Source: an uncultured Bacteroidota bacterium
GTDB taxonomy: Bacteria; Bacteroidota; Bacteroidia; Chitinophagales; Chitinophagaceae
NCBI GenBank assembly: GCA_903853805.1
Contig: CAINUN010000093.1
Location: 1 to 59,480, forward strand
Direction: 5' to 3'
DNA length: 59,480 nt
This document shows, piece by piece, positions 18,380 to 27,327 of the stretch. Within the stretch, counting starts at the first letter, position 1, and each line of letters begins with the position of its first letter. The position numbers and the translations under genes are program-made. The notes under the pieces were generated by a model. It ran no database searches. It was not told the DNA's origin and worked only from the letters and a program-made list of their open reading frames with translations.

Positions 18380-19245
18380 ACGTTAGCGGAAACACCGTCT
18401 TCAAAAACTCTTGTAGCAGTGTTATAACAATTGCCAAGGGTCATGATGTGGACGATTAAATTGGAAATAGCAATCGGCTTTCCGGTATCTGCATCTCCTA
18501 TGTTGTTGTACTCAATATTTCTTCCATCGAAAATGTAAACGGCACCACTACCTATGGCAGTTATTTGGTTTCCTTTTTCTACAATTACGCCAGTGTCTTC
18601 GCTCAATCCTATTCCTATGGCGCCTGGATTGGCTGCTACTGCTTGTGCCAATCTAGGAAACCTTCCACGTTTTTCGAAGTGGGAATCAATGATAACATTA
18701 TCCATAAAACCCAACCCCGTAGTAATTTTCACTTCTCCTTTTAAATGTGCAGTGGTGGCACTTCCATCATAAATCATGGTTCTGCTCATGGCCATAGCGC
18801 CTGCACTTGTTCCTGCAATCACAAAGTGCTCGTTGTGGTATCTATCAATCAATATTTCAAGAAAAGTAGTGCCGCCAAAAATGGAAGAAAGGCGCAGTTG
18901 GTTACCGCCAGAGAACATAACACAATCTGCTTTCCTAAGTCGTTCATGCATTTCAGGAGTGTCAACTTCTTTGCGTTCACGAATGCGCATATGCCCCACA
19001 TTTTTATCTCCCAATTTCTCAAAGGCATGAACATAATTCTCTATCACTTCATCGGCTATAGAAGAAGCAGTGGTCACAACTTCTATTCTTTTTTCACCGC
19101 CAATTCTATTTACTATTTGCCTTAAAATGCCGAGCTCAAAAAAGTTCATTCGGTTGCGTTCAATCACCCCTTTTTCTAAGTCAGTACCCTTGTCTTCAGC
19201 CCCCCCCACAGGAATCAAAATTCCTTTGATAGCTTGTTGTGTCAT
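18376..19245 (-). CDS. cphB: Cyanophycinase
   Basis: This 289-aa S51-family serine peptidase has the nucleophile elbow GTSAGAMAMS (Ser147), the SGGNQLRL segment (about 112-119) and FEKRGRFPRLAQAVA. It cuts cyanophycin, the Asp-Arg polymer, into beta-Asp-Arg dipeptides. There is no signal peptide, so it works inside the cell. The isoaspartyl peptidase gene converges on it, and cyanophycin synthetase starts 322 bases upstream on the other strand. A TATATTTG box ends 4 bases before the ATG on this strand, hinting at a leaderless mRNA. Confidence 0.9.
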   Translation of the reverse strand: MTQQAIKGILIPVGGAEDKGTDLEKGVIERNRMNFFELGILRQIVNRIGGEKRIEVVTTASSIADEVIENYVHAFEKLGDKNVGHMRIRERKEVDTPEMHERLRKADCVMFSGGNQLRLSSIFGGTTFLEILIDRYHNEHFVIAGTSAGAMAMSRTMIYDGSATTAHLKGEVKITTGLGFMDNVIIDSHFEKRGRFPRLAQAVAANPGAIGIGLSEDTGVIVEKGNQITAIGSGAVYIFDGRNIEYNNIGDADTGKPIAISNLIVHIMTLGNCYNTATRVFEDGVSANV

Positions 19246-19567
19246 GCGGCAAATATAATAAGTGAAGCTGTAAATATTTAATGACTCAATGGCTTGGTGA
19301 AATGCTAAACCCTAATTTCTAAATACTTTTCTTTGGTCCATAGGTGCAAAGGCACTAATCTGTTGCGACAAAATCTATCAATCGGTTACGAACACTTTGC
19401 TTCATTCGGGAAATTTTCTCAAATGATTGTTTGCGTTGCAAGGGGAAATGGGACGCTACCATTCCCTACTTACTTTCTTTTTTCAAAATAATTTTTGAAA
19501 TGATAAAACGATTTGTACTTTACGAATCCCACAAAATATTTTCCTCAAAAAAGAAAAAATTATAGCA
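19246..19567. other. Divergent intergenic region between cphB and cphA
   Basis: This 322-base spacer holds the control regions of the divergent cyanophycin genes. A bulged hairpin lies at 19442-19465 (GGGAAATGG against CCATTCCC). A promoter-like pair lies at 19494-19523. No ORF in it looks real. Confidence 0.5.
19494..19523 (+). promoter_or_regulatory. Candidate cphA promoter
   Basis: TTTG at 19494-19497, 18 bases, then TACTTTAC at 19516-19523, one mismatch from TAnnTTTG. It lies 45 bases before the cphA ATG. Confidence 0.35.
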
Positions 19568-22189
19568 ATGAATATCCTCGACATCAAAGTAATGAAAGGT
19601 CCAAACTATTGGAGCATTCGCCGTCATAAACTTATTGTAATGCGCCTTGATTTGGAAGACATGGAACAGAAGCCAACCGATAAAATTCCGGGATTTTTAG
19701 AGCGTTTGCAAAAGCTAATGCCAAGTATGTATGAACATCGTTGCAGCGAGGGTTGCGAAGGTGGGTTTTTCATGCGGGTAAAGGAAGGCACTTGGATGGG
19801 GCATGTTATTGAACATATTGCGTTGGAGATTCAAACCCTTGCGGGTATGGATGTTGGTTTTGGTCGCACGCGCGAAACGGCAACGCCGGGTGTGTATCAT
19901 GTTGTGTTCAGTTATTATGAGGAAAAGGCGGGGATTTATGCTGCCAAAGCCGCGGTGAAAATTGCACAGGCTTTGACCGATGGGGTGGATTATGATTTGC
20001 ATGAGGACATTCAAAACCTTCGTGAAATAAGAGAAGATGAGCGCCTTGGACCTTCTACGGGTTCTATTGTGGACGAAGCGGTGAAAAGAAAGATTCCTTT
20101 CATTCGCCTTAATAGAAATTCTTTGGTTCAGTTGGGTTATGGGGTCAATCAAAAACGCATTCAGGCGACTATTGCTTCCACTACTTCGAGCATTGCGGTG
20201 GAAATTGCTTGTGATAAAGAAGACACTAAAAACCTTTTAGATGCGGCAGAAATTCCGGTGCCAAAAGGTTTGATTTGTGTGGATTATGAAGACCTTGAAG
20301 CGGCTATAAAAAAGATTGGTTACCCAATAGTTACCAAACCTATTGATGGCAATCATGGCAAAGGAGCTACTACGAATATTAAACATTGGGACGATGCTGT
20401 TTTGGCTTTTGATGCGGCTAAAAAATACTCGCGTAAGATTATTGTTGAGAAATTTATTACCGGCTATGACCATAGAATTTTGGTCATCAACTACAAATTT
20501 ATTTGTGCGGCTAAACGCACGCCTGCTACGGTATTTGGTGATGGTGTTTCTACAATTCAACAGCTTATTGATAAGGTGAATGAAGACCCTCGTAGAGGTT
20601 ATGGGCATGAAAAAGTATTGACTCAAATTAAGGTGGATGATTTCACCAATAAAATTTTAGAGAAACATAATTACACGCTTGACACCGTGTTGCCTAAGGA
20701 TATGGAATTTTGGCTAAAGCCAACTGCCAATATCTCTACGGGAGGCACCGCGACCGACATTACAGACCTTGTGCATCCTTCGAATATCTTTATGTGCGAG
20801 CGTATTGCGCGCATTATTGGTTTGGATATTTGCGGCATCGACATTATGGCGGAAAGTTTGAGTGAGCCAATAACAGAGAACGGTGGTGCTATTCTTGAAG
20901 TCAATGCAGCGCCGGGTTTCCGCATGCATTTAGAGCCTGCTGAGGGTTTGCCAAGAAATGTGGCGGAGCCTGTGATAGATATGCTTTATCCTCCGGGAAG
21001 TTCTGCTAGAATTCCCATCATTGCAATCAGTGGAACGAATGGAAAGACCACTACTACGCGCATGATGGCGCACATTGCTAAGCAAATGGGTTATAAGGTG
21101 GGTTACACGACCACCGATGGTGTATATGTTCAGAATCAAATGATGATGAAGGGCGATTGTACGGGTCCGGTGAGTGCTGAGTTTGTGTTGAAAGATCCTA
21201 CGGTAGATTTTGCGGTGTTAGAGTGTGCACGTGGTGGTATTCTTCGTGCAGGCTTGGGTTTTCATAATTGCGATATTGCCATTGTCACCAATGTTGCGGC
21301 AGATCATCTTGGTTTGCAGGGCATTGATACGATGGAACAATTGGCTCGTGTGAAAGCTGTGACGCCCGGAAGTGTGTTGCCGAATGGTTATGCCATCTTA
21401 AATGCCGATGATGATTTGGTGTATAAGATGAAGGAGGAGCTTGAGTGCAACATTGGACTCTTCTCGTTGAATGAAAAGAACCCAAGGATTGTGGAGCATT
21501 GCACAAAGGGCGGCATTGCGGCGGTTTATGAAAATGGTTTTATCACCATCATGAAAGGAACTTGGAAAATCAGGATTGATAAGGCAAGCAATTTCCCTAT
21601 CACATTTGGCGGAAAGGCTGAGTTTAATATTGCCAATGTATTGCCGGTGGTGTTGGCTGCGCATATTCGCAACTTCAAGATTGAAGATGTGAAACAAGCC
21701 CTTGAAACATTTGTGCCTTCTGCTGCGCAAACGCCGGGGCGCATGAATATGTTCCACTTCAAAAACTTTACAGTGATGATAGACTATGCGCACAACACGC
21801 ATGGCTTGATGGCTATTGGCAAGTTTGTGAAGCAAGTGGAAGCGACTATTAAAATTGGGGTGATTGCTGGTGTGGGAGATAGAAGGGATGAAGACACGAT
21901 TTCATTGGGCGCTGCGGCGGCGGGTATTTTTGATGAGATAGTGATTCGTCAGGATAGAAATCTTCGTGGGAGAACCGAGCAAGAAATAATTGACCTTATT
22001 TTGAAGGGAATTCATTCTGTGGATGCTAACAAAAAAGTTGCGGTCTTTAAAATGGAGCGCGATGCCATCAATCATGTTATAAAAACTGCGCCAAAAGGAG
22101 CTTTCATCACTATTTGCAGCGATGTGGTGCCCGATGCTTTAAATCAAATTATGGATTTGAAAGAAGAAGAAGGCGCTGTGGTGGTGTAG
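19568..22189 (+). CDS. cphA: Cyanophycin synthetase
   Basis: This 873-aa enzyme builds the Asp backbone of cyanophycin and attaches Arg side chains, using ATP. The N-terminal domain (about 1-160) includes MGHVIEHIALEIQTLAG. The ATP-grasp domain has GNHGKGATT (261-269) and EVNAAPGFRMH. The C-terminal Mur-ligase-like domain has the P-loop GTNGKTTTTRM (from 489), then VLECARGGILRAGLGF and MIDYAHNTHG. The length matches two-domain CphA1. It diverges from cphB and is followed by a bidirectional terminator. Codon use looks somewhat more GC-rich than its neighbours. Confidence 0.96.
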   Translation: MNILDIKVMKGPNYWSIRRHKLIVMRLDLEDMEQKPTDKIPGFLERLQKLMPSMYEHRCSEGCEGGFFMRVKEGTWMGHVIEHIALEIQTLAGMDVGFGRTRETATPGVYHVVFSYYEEKAGIYAAKAAVKIAQALTDGVDYDLHEDIQNLREIREDERLGPSTGSIVDEAVKRKIPFIRLNRNSLVQLGYGVNQKRIQATIASTTSSIAVEIACDKEDTKNLLDAAEIPVPKGLICVDYEDLEAAIKKIGYPIVTKPIDGNHGKGATTNIKHWDDAVLAFDAAKKYSRKIIVEKFITGYDHRILVINYKFICAAKRTPATVFGDGVSTIQQLIDKVNEDPRRGYGHEKVLTQIKVDDFTNKILEKHNYTLDTVLPKDMEFWLKPTANISTGGTATDITDLVHPSNIFMCERIARIIGLDICGIDIMAESLSEPITENGGAILEVNAAPGFRMHLEPAEGLPRNVAEPVIDMLYPPGSSARIPIIAISGTNGKTTTTRMMAHIAKQMGYKVGYTTTDGVYVQNQMMMKGDCTGPVSAEFVLKDPTVDFAVLECARGGILRAGLGFHNCDIAIVTNVAADHLGLQGIDTMEQLARVKAVTPGSVLPNGYAILNADDDLVYKMKEELECNIGLFSLNEKNPRIVEHCTKGGIAAVYENGFITIMKGTWKIRIDKASNFPITFGGKAEFNIANVLPVVLAAHIRNFKIEDVKQALETFVPSAAQTPGRMNMFHFKNFTVMIDYAHNTHGLMAIGKFVKQVEATIKIGVIAGVGDRRDEDTISLGAAAAGIFDEIVIRQDRNLRGRTEQEIIDLILKGIHSVDANKKVAVFKMERDAINHVIKTAPKGAFITICSDVVPDALNQIMDLKEEEGAVVV

Positions 22190-22210
22190 CATATTTTCAA
22201 GAACATCAAG

Positions 22211-22249
22211 CCTACAAAAACGCCAGTCATTGACTGGCGTTTTTGTAGG
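22211..22249. terminator. Bidirectional terminator between cphA and the small membrane protein gene
   Basis: A perfect 19-bp inverted repeat (CCTACAAAAACGCCAGTCA and its complement) has one central base. A-tracts on the left and T-tracts on the right make it functional in both directions. It sits between convergent genes. Confidence 0.85.
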
Positions 22250-22264
22250 TATTGTAATTGTATG

Positions 22265-22582
22265 CTATCTTTTTTGAGCAGTATCTGGCTTTATCAATTC
22301 ATCTTTCTTCAAGGATTTGATTTCATAAACATCTTTTGGTTTGATGAGATTTATCTCAGGTTGTATGAATCTTTTATTTTGGCTTATTGAATCTGTTGGT
22401 GTTTCTGTAGTATTATCGTCAAGTGAATTGTTGTTATTATTCGACACTTTTGGTACATCATGAACGCTGCCATAAAGAATGTTGAAAAATTGCACAATGC
22501 CTATGATTAAGGCAATGAATACTGTAACACGAAAAAATAAAGCTTCTTTACTGATTTGGTTTTCTTCGGCTTCCTTTTTCAT
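22265..22582 (-). CDS. Small single-pass membrane protein, unknown
   Basis: The start chosen is the ATG at 22582 (MKKEAEENQISKEAL), giving 105 aa; an upstream ATG at 22609 would add nine residues. A short charged N-terminus leads to one membrane segment (VTVFIALIIGIVQFFNILYG). The outer or periplasmic tail is Asn/Asp/Thr-rich, then Lys-rich (INLIKPKDVYEIKSLKKDEL). I do not recognise a family. It diverges from the DMP19-like gene. Confidence 0.5.
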   Translation of the reverse strand: MKKEAEENQISKEALFFRVTVFIALIIGIVQFFNILYGSVHDVPKVSNNNNNSLDDNTTETPTDSISQNKRFIQPEINLIKPKDVYEIKSLKKDELIKPDTAQKR

Positions 22583-22651
22583 AAAATAGTTCTTTTTCAA
22601 AAATAACATTCAATACTTGTCAAAGGTGTTAAGTGCATGTAAAAGCTGTAT

Positions 22652-22659
22652 TACATTTG
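22652..22659 (+). promoter_or_regulatory. -7 element of the DMP19-like gene
   Basis: TACATTTG matches TAnnTTTG exactly and lies 18 bases before the ATG at 22678. This supports that start over one further upstream. Confidence 0.5.
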
Positions 22660-22677
22660 TGCTGTTATTGTAGGCAT

Positions 22678-23190
22678 ATGAACAAAGACTTTTTTCTTCC
22701 CTCGATTGATGATGACAAACTTAATGTAGCGTTGTCAGCAGAACATCCTTACCACATAATGGAATTATTTGTAGAACCACTACATGAGGAATTGTATCGT
22801 CGACAGTCATTTGATTTTATGGAAGAATTGACTGAGGGGCAACAGTTGATTCTTTGTTTCGATTATGTTTTGATGCAGGTGAAAGGTGGCGGTTTTCTTC
22901 AATTACTTCATAATGGTTATGCGGGATTACTGATTGACTTACCCGAACAGTTTCAGGCTATTGGTGCGCCCGACATGGCTGATTTGATTGATAAAGCATT
23001 GCAATTTTTAGTGCCAAGGAAAGCTATGATTGAACAAGAAATGAGTGTACAAGATTTTGCAAAGCTCTATGAACAATTTCCTGAAATAAATCAACTTGAT
23101 GAGCGTTTTTTAGCCATTTACATAGATGCACTTAGGAAAATAAATGATTACATCCAACACCATATTCAAGAGTTTATGAAAATTGCGTAA
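22678..23190 (+). CDS. DUF4375 / DMP19-like protein
   Basis: The ATG at 22678 gives a 170-aa soluble protein (MNKDFFLPSIDDD). The segment TEGQQLILCFDYVLMQVKGG followed by GFLQLLHNGYAG matches the DMP19/DUF4375 pattern, in which a helix ends in an N/KGGF-Q motif. The domain has been linked to DNA mimicry in one Neisseria protein, but most members have no known role. It is a single-gene unit. The family call is moderate and the function is unknown. Confidence 0.55.
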   Translation: MNKDFFLPSIDDDKLNVALSAEHPYHIMELFVEPLHEELYRRQSFDFMEELTEGQQLILCFDYVLMQVKGGGFLQLLHNGYAGLLIDLPEQFQAIGAPDMADLIDKALQFLVPRKAMIEQEMSVQDFAKLYEQFPEINQLDERFLAIYIDALRKINDYIQHHIQEFMKIA

Positions 23191-23735
23191 GACTATAAAT
23201 GCCTTGCGACAACGTTATAAAATAAATTAGCAGCGCACTAAAGGTTTATCACTTTACTTTTATAGAGACTTGCAAACTGCACCAAATTGTTGTTCCGAAT
23301 GTAATGCTGAGATTTTCCAATTAAGTTATTTATAGGCGTTTTGGTTTTTAGTTTTATTCAATATTGTTCATGTTTCTTATGTATTTAGATTGAAAATATT
23401 AATTGTAGGTCAACAAGTTTTTTTCAACAACTGTGAGTAACTTTTTCAAAAACAAGATAGGTTGCAGCTGTTGTGCTTTCATGAATGCACTCTTCATGAG
23501 TTATTAATGTTGTTGTATGTTTAACAGTAATTTTCTTTAAAATGCAATAGGGAAAAGGGTTTTAAGCGTATCTCTTGATTTGTTTTATGAAAATTATGGA
23601 TTATTGAGTGATTATTGATTCATGCAAAATGCACCGTTCGTAAGGTCTTTGAAGATGAAATTTTGATGAGGAGAATCACTGTTTTGTTATTTAAGAATAT
23701 CCCTACCTTACGGCGTTTTTTAAAAATATTTTATA
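23191..23735. other. 545-base spacer upstream of the acyl-CoA dehydrogenase gene
   Basis: AT-rich DNA without a convincing gene. The one longer frame here (23615-23797) runs through the promoter region of the next gene and lacks protein-like composition. A promoter-like pair lies at 23683-23711. Nothing RNA-like could be folded by eye. Confidence 0.5.
23683..23711 (+). promoter_or_regulatory. Candidate promoter of the 3-hydroxyacyl-CoA dehydrogenase gene
   Basis: TTTG at 23683-23686, 17 bases, then TACCTTAC at 23704-23711, one mismatch from TAnnTTTG. It lies 24 bases before the start codon at 23736. Confidence 0.3.
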
Positions 23736-24719
23736 ATGGTAAACACCAAAGAAAGTCCTGTGTCCATCTTGGAAGCAGGCATGAACGAAAACGCTAGAAA
23801 AATGTTACAACAAGTAAAAATCGTTACGGTTATTGGCTCGGGCACCATGGGCAATGGCATTTGTCATGTATTTGCTCAGAATGGTTTTCAGGTTCACATG
23901 ATGGACATCAACCAAAAAGCTTTAGACAAAGCAATGGTTACCATTGGCAAAAACATGGAACGCCAAGTGTCTAAAAACATCATCAGTGAGGAACTGAAGA
24001 ACGAATCAATGGCGCGTATTACCACCTTTACCGAAATGGTAGAAGCTGTGAAAGATGCTGACATTGTTGTGGAAGCTGCGTCTGAAAACATTGATTTGAA
24101 AGTGAAAATCTTTCAACAGCTAGATCAATTGGCTCCTGAGCGCACCATTCTTGCCACCAATACTTCTTCTATTTCCATTACACGCATTGGCTCTTACACA
24201 AAGCGCCCTGGAAAAGTAATTGGTATGCACTTTATGAACCCAGTGCCTGTGATGAAGCTTGTAGAAATCATCAATGGCTATGCCACTGATGTTGATACTT
24301 CAAATCTAATTCATGCGCTTACACTTCATTTAGGCAAGACACCTTGTATTGTAAATGACTACCCTGGCTTTATTTCCAACCGTATTCTCATGCCAATGAT
24401 TAACGAAGCTGTGCTTGCTTTACAAGAAGGTGTGGCAGGTGTAGAAGAGATTGATACAATCATGAAGCTTGGAATGGCACACCCTATGGGACCTTTGCAG
24501 CTCGCTGATTTCATTGGTTTAGATACTTGTTATAGTATCATGAATGTGTTGCACATGGGCTTTGGCAATCAAAAGTATGCACCAGCTACTTTGTTAGCTA
24601 ATATGGTTCAGGCAGGATTTTATGGAGTGAAGTCGGGTGAAGGCTTTTATGTACATACTCCAGGAAGCAAAGAGTTAGTTGTTTCTGAAAGATTTCAAAA
24701 CAAAGGTTGGAAAATCTGA
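23736..24719 (+). CDS. 3-hydroxybutyryl-CoA dehydrogenase
   Basis: This 327-aa NAD(P)-dependent enzyme oxidises or reduces 3-hydroxyacyl-CoA. The dinucleotide fold has VIGSGTMGNG (GSGTMG at about 34-39). VVEAASENIDLKV and NTSSISITRIG follow, with the catalytic His in GMHFMNPVPVMKLVEI and Asn in YPGFISNRILMPMINEA. The C-terminal helical domain ends with GVKSGEGFYVH. The length is slightly above the usual 280-290 because of about 25 extra N-terminal residues; a start at Met16 is possible. It acts in butyrate/beta-oxidation-type metabolism. Confidence 0.9.
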   Translation: MVNTKESPVSILEAGMNENARKMLQQVKIVTVIGSGTMGNGICHVFAQNGFQVHMMDINQKALDKAMVTIGKNMERQVSKNIISEELKNESMARITTFTEMVEAVKDADIVVEAASENIDLKVKIFQQLDQLAPERTILATNTSSISITRIGSYTKRPGKVIGMHFMNPVPVMKLVEIINGYATDVDTSNLIHALTLHLGKTPCIVNDYPGFISNRILMPMINEAVLALQEGVAGVEEIDTIMKLGMAHPMGPLQLADFIGLDTCYSIMNVLHMGFGNQKYAPATLLANMVQAGFYGVKSGEGFYVHTPGSKELVVSERFQNKGWKI

Positions 24720-24754
24720 TTTTTCTATCCAATTGTTTATAACTATTTAATTTT

Positions 24755-24783
24755 GAAAAGTCCTCGATTGAGGGCTTTTCTAT
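24755..24783 (+). terminator. Terminator after the 3-hydroxyacyl-CoA dehydrogenase gene
   Basis: GAAAAGTCCTC and GAGGGCTTTTC form an 11-bp stem (one G-T pair) with loop GATT, 36 bases after the stop. Confidence 0.65.
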
Positions 24784-24792
24784 TTATTGCCA

Positions 24793-25368
24793 ATGAATCA
24801 AGAACGAAGAGACAAGCTCAATTTTGTATTAAATAACCGACAACCAGACCTTGCTGTTGTTCTGGAAAATGTGAATGACCCACATAATATTTTTGCTGTT
24901 GGCAGAACATGTGACGCAGTTGGTGTGCAAGACATTTTCATTTTAAATACCAAACTTCCTCCAAACAAAAAGTATGGAAAGGGTAGTAGTGCCAGCGCTT
25001 CGAAATGGATAACCATACACCGTTTTGATAATACAGATGCTTGTTTTGCTGCTGTGAAACAGAAATATGAGAAAGTATTGGCGGCATATTTAGATAAAAG
25101 CGCTAACACTATTTATGAAACCAATTTTACACAAAACTTGGCTTTGGTTTTTGGTAATGAGCAGTGGGGCATCACAGATGAAACACTTCAACATTGCGAT
25201 GGAAAATTCATCATTCCACAAGTGGGTATGGTGCCTTCGCTCAATATTTCTGTAGCTTGTGCAGTTACATTGTATGAAGCACTAAGGCAAAGGCAATTGA
25301 AGGGCATGTATGGCACATCGAGGATGGATGAAACCACCTACAACCAATATCTTAATAATTGGAAATGA
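24793..25368 (+). CDS. SpoU-family tRNA/rRNA 2'-O-methyltransferase (TrmH-like)
   Basis: The ATG at 24793 (MNQERRDKL) is preferred over a TTG two codons earlier; it gives 191 aa. The SPOUT fold shows VVLENVNDPHNIFAVGRTCD (motif 1, N and R conserved), LALVFGNEQWGITDE (motif 2) and IPQVGMVPSLNISVACAVTL (motif 3, SLN). It methylates a ribose 2'-OH using S-adenosylmethionine. TrmH, acting on G18 of tRNA, is the likeliest member by its short length and N-terminus. The gene lies just behind a terminator. Confidence 0.87.
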   Translation: MNQERRDKLNFVLNNRQPDLAVVLENVNDPHNIFAVGRTCDAVGVQDIFILNTKLPPNKKYGKGSSASASKWITIHRFDNTDACFAAVKQKYEKVLAAYLDKSANTIYETNFTQNLALVFGNEQWGITDETLQHCDGKFIIPQVGMVPSLNISVACAVTLYEALRQRQLKGMYGTSRMDETTYNQYLNNWK

Positions 25369-25380
25369 TCCTTTTTAGAA

Positions 25381-26106
25381 TTACTTCACTCTTAGATTCA
25401 ATTCATTATTCAGTGCATCTTCTTCAAGAAGTCCAGTGCTTCGCCAAATTAATTTACCATTTTGATAGAGCATAATTGTAGGAAGAGCATCGATTGCATT
25501 TGCTTGAACTAACTCAGGGTTTGCATCAGCATCCATAGGCGCAAGTAATATTTTATCCTTTCGTGCTTCGGCTGCCTTTTCAAGATAAGGAGCCATTATT
25601 TTACAAGGCTTACACCAAGTAGCATTGAAATCTATCAACACAAATTCCTTGCTTTGAATGAGTTTGTTAAAATCATCTACCGACATGCCATTAGCCTTAG
25701 CTACATTAGATTGAGTTTCTAATTCGGCACCATCATTCCTCCAACTCATAATGCCCGGTATATCGTAAACCGTTTTAAAACCATTGTCACTTAATACTCC
25801 TGCAGCAGATGCACTTCTACTACCCGAAAAACAATAAACTATTACTGCTTTTTCTTTAATTAGCTTAGCAATATTGGTTTCGAAATCACTTGCATTTACA
25901 TCCATGTTTACTGCACCTTTAAGGTGTCCGCTTTCATATTCAGATGCAGATCTTACATCAACAAGTTGATAGTCATTGGATGCTGACAGTAATTTCTTTG
26001 CTGCGGCAAGATCCAATGTTTGAACCCCTTTTGGTTGACAGCTTGTCAATAATATAAAAGGAAAGAAAAAGAAGAACGATAACAATGCTTTTTTGAAAAT
26101 CTGCAT
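25381..26106 (-). CDS. Rhodanese-thioredoxin fusion lipoprotein
   Basis: The start chosen is the ATG at 26106, giving 241 aa. It exposes a lipoprotein signal ending FILLTSC (Cys23), which longer starts bury. A rhodanese domain follows (LVDVRSASEYESGHLKGAVN, active Cys in VYCFSGSRSAS). A thioredoxin domain comes next (DFNATWCKPCKIMAPYLEKA, then ALPTIMLY with the cis-Pro). Joining a sulfur carrier and a dithiol oxidoreductase suggests reduction of a persulfide or a protein disulfide in the periplasm. It is 8 bases downstream of a cytoplasmic thioredoxin gene, so an operon is likely. Confidence 0.85.
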   Translation of the reverse strand: MQIFKKALLSFFFFFPFILLTSCQPKGVQTLDLAAAKKLLSASNDYQLVDVRSASEYESGHLKGAVNMDVNASDFETNIAKLIKEKAVIVYCFSGSRSASAAGVLSDNGFKTVYDIPGIMSWRNDGAELETQSNVAKANGMSVDDFNKLIQSKEFVLIDFNATWCKPCKIMAPYLEKAAEARKDKILLAPMDADANPELVQANAIDALPTIMLYQNGKLIWRSTGLLEEDALNNELNLRVK

Positions 26107-26114
26107 AGTGGTTA

Positions 26115-26414
26115 TTAATTGTTGTGTTGACGAATGATTTGAACTAATTGATTTGCAGGAACGACACCTGATTGACGCCATTTAATTTGTCCGTTTTTAA
26201 AAAGAATAAGCGTTGGAACGCTTTGCACTTGATATGCTGCTGCTGCTGCTTGATTCTTATCAACATCTACTTTTAAAATTCGTGCCTCATCGCCAAGTGT
26301 GCCTGCAGCTTCTTTAAGTATGGGGGCCATCATTTTACAGGGTCCGCACCATTCCGCCGAAAAATCTACAAGTGTGGGTGTGTCAGCATTAATGATTTCT
26401 TGAAAACTTGCCAT
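26115..26414 (-). CDS. Thioredoxin
   Basis: The ATG at 26414 (MASFQEII) gives a 99-aa single-domain thioredoxin with [12 protein letters not shown] and the cis-Pro segment QSVPTLILF. An ATG 24 bases upstream would add only MRFKITHK. It has no signal, so it is cytoplasmic. It is the first gene of a pair with the rhodanese-thioredoxin lipoprotein and diverges from two small rhodanese genes. It is a second thioredoxin besides trxA at 5279. Confidence 0.9.
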   Translation of the reverse strand: MASFQEIINADTPTLVDFSAEWCGPCKMMAPILKEAAGTLGDEARILKVDVDKNQAAAAAYQVQSVPTLILFKNGQIKWRQSGVVPANQLVQIIRQHNN

Positions 26415-26573
26415 TTTGTGAGTTATTTTGAAACGCAAAGATGGTGTTACTTGATTTAATGCTTTGTGATAAAAGTCCCCGAACTCGTCTATGAGACTAT
26501 AGAACCTCTATGTGATGATTATCACATAATTCAACTGCAGTTGCTATTAATATTGCTGCCTAAATCGCTTAAA

Positions 26574-26855
26574 ATGAATCTTGAAGATTTGATAAAAAAC
26601 AATGAAGGCACTATAGTTGATGTTCGAACCACTATGGAATTTATGGGTGGTCATGTAGCAGGCAGTATCAATATTCCCCTCAACGAAATTCCTGAAAGAA
26701 TGGAAGAATTAAAGCAATTACAAAGTCCTTTGATTCTTTGTTGTGCATCGGGTGGAAGGAGCGGACAAGCTGCGGGCTACTTAGGTTCTTTAGGATTGGA
26801 TTGCATCAATGCAGGTTCTTGGACAAACGTCAACTATTACCAATCACTTAAATAA
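26574..26855 (+). CDS. Single-domain rhodanese
   Basis: The ATG at 26574 (MNLEDLIKNNEG) gives a 93-aa rhodanese. The longer frame from 26466 adds residues unlike the family. It has VDVRTTMEFMGGHVAGSINI and the active-site loop CCASGGRSGQAAG. The second Cys of CCASG is the persulfide carrier. It moves sulfane sulfur in the cytoplasm. Its stop is 10 bases before the start of the next rhodanese gene, and the two are clearly tandem relatives. Confidence 0.88.
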   Translation: MNLEDLIKNNEGTIVDVRTTMEFMGGHVAGSINIPLNEIPERMEELKQLQSPLILCCASGGRSGQAAGYLGSLGLDCINAGSWTNVNYYQSLK

Positions 26856-26865
26856 ACTCGAAGAA

Positions 26866-27183
26866 ATGTTAGGAACTATCAAAAGACTATTAGGCATCAA
26901 TACGACTACCGTAAATTATGCAGAGCTTGTAAAAAAAGGTGCCATCATTCTCGATGTGCGCACCACCGGAGAATATGCCAACGGACACATAAGAGGCAGC
27001 ATCAACATTCCTCTTGACCAATTGACCAAGAATTTTTCGAAACTTAAAAATAAAGAACAGTCAATCATTACCTGTTGTGCATCGGGTATGCGCAGCTCTT
27101 CAGCCAAAGGAATTTTGAAATCGAATGGCTATCAAGATGTTCATAATGGAGGTGGATGGACAAGTTTGAAAAACAAACTGTAA
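26866..27183 (+). CDS. Single-domain rhodanese, tandem paralogue
   Basis: The ATG at 26866 (MLGTIKRLLGINTTTVNY) gives 105 aa. LDVRTTGEYANGHIRGSINI and CCASGMRSSSAKG are close to the preceding gene product, so the pair probably arose by duplication. The Cys-Ala-Ser-Gly active loop is intact. It differs by a 12-residue N-terminal extension. It is probably co-transcribed with its neighbour. Confidence 0.9.
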   Translation: MLGTIKRLLGINTTTVNYAELVKKGAIILDVRTTGEYANGHIRGSINIPLDQLTKNFSKLKNKEQSIITCCASGMRSSSAKGILKSNGYQDVHNGGGWTSLKNKL

Positions 27184-27261
27184 TCTTCTCTTTTCTGTAT
27201 TCAAGGTGCCCTCATCAAACTTTGGTGGGGGATTTTTTTGCCTGCTATTTTGTTCAATCAT

Positions 27262-27293
27262 TGCATTCCTTTTTTCTGAAAAAAAGGAATGCA
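27262..27293. repeat. 32-bp palindrome, terminator-like
   Basis: TGCATTCCTTTTTT and AAAAAAAGGAATGCA pair around CTG. It could end the rhodanese transcript, but the T-run lies inside the stem rather than after it. It lies 35 bases before the GTG start of the flavin reductase gene, so an operator role is equally possible. Confidence 0.45.
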
Positions 27294-27327
27294 TAACTTT
27301 ACTTTGATAAAAACCAATATTTAGACT

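Noticed and set aside
19715-21835. Several minus-strand frames inside cphA
   Set aside because: They are shadows of the strong coding bias of cphA, rich in His, Arg and Ser, without starts or motifs.
23191-23735. Small RNA or riboswitch in the long spacer
   Set aside because: No stable fold with conserved features could be recognised by eye.
23615-23797. Short frame upstream of the 3-hydroxyacyl-CoA dehydrogenase gene
   Set aside because: It overlaps the candidate promoter and the real gene start in another frame and has no protein-like features.
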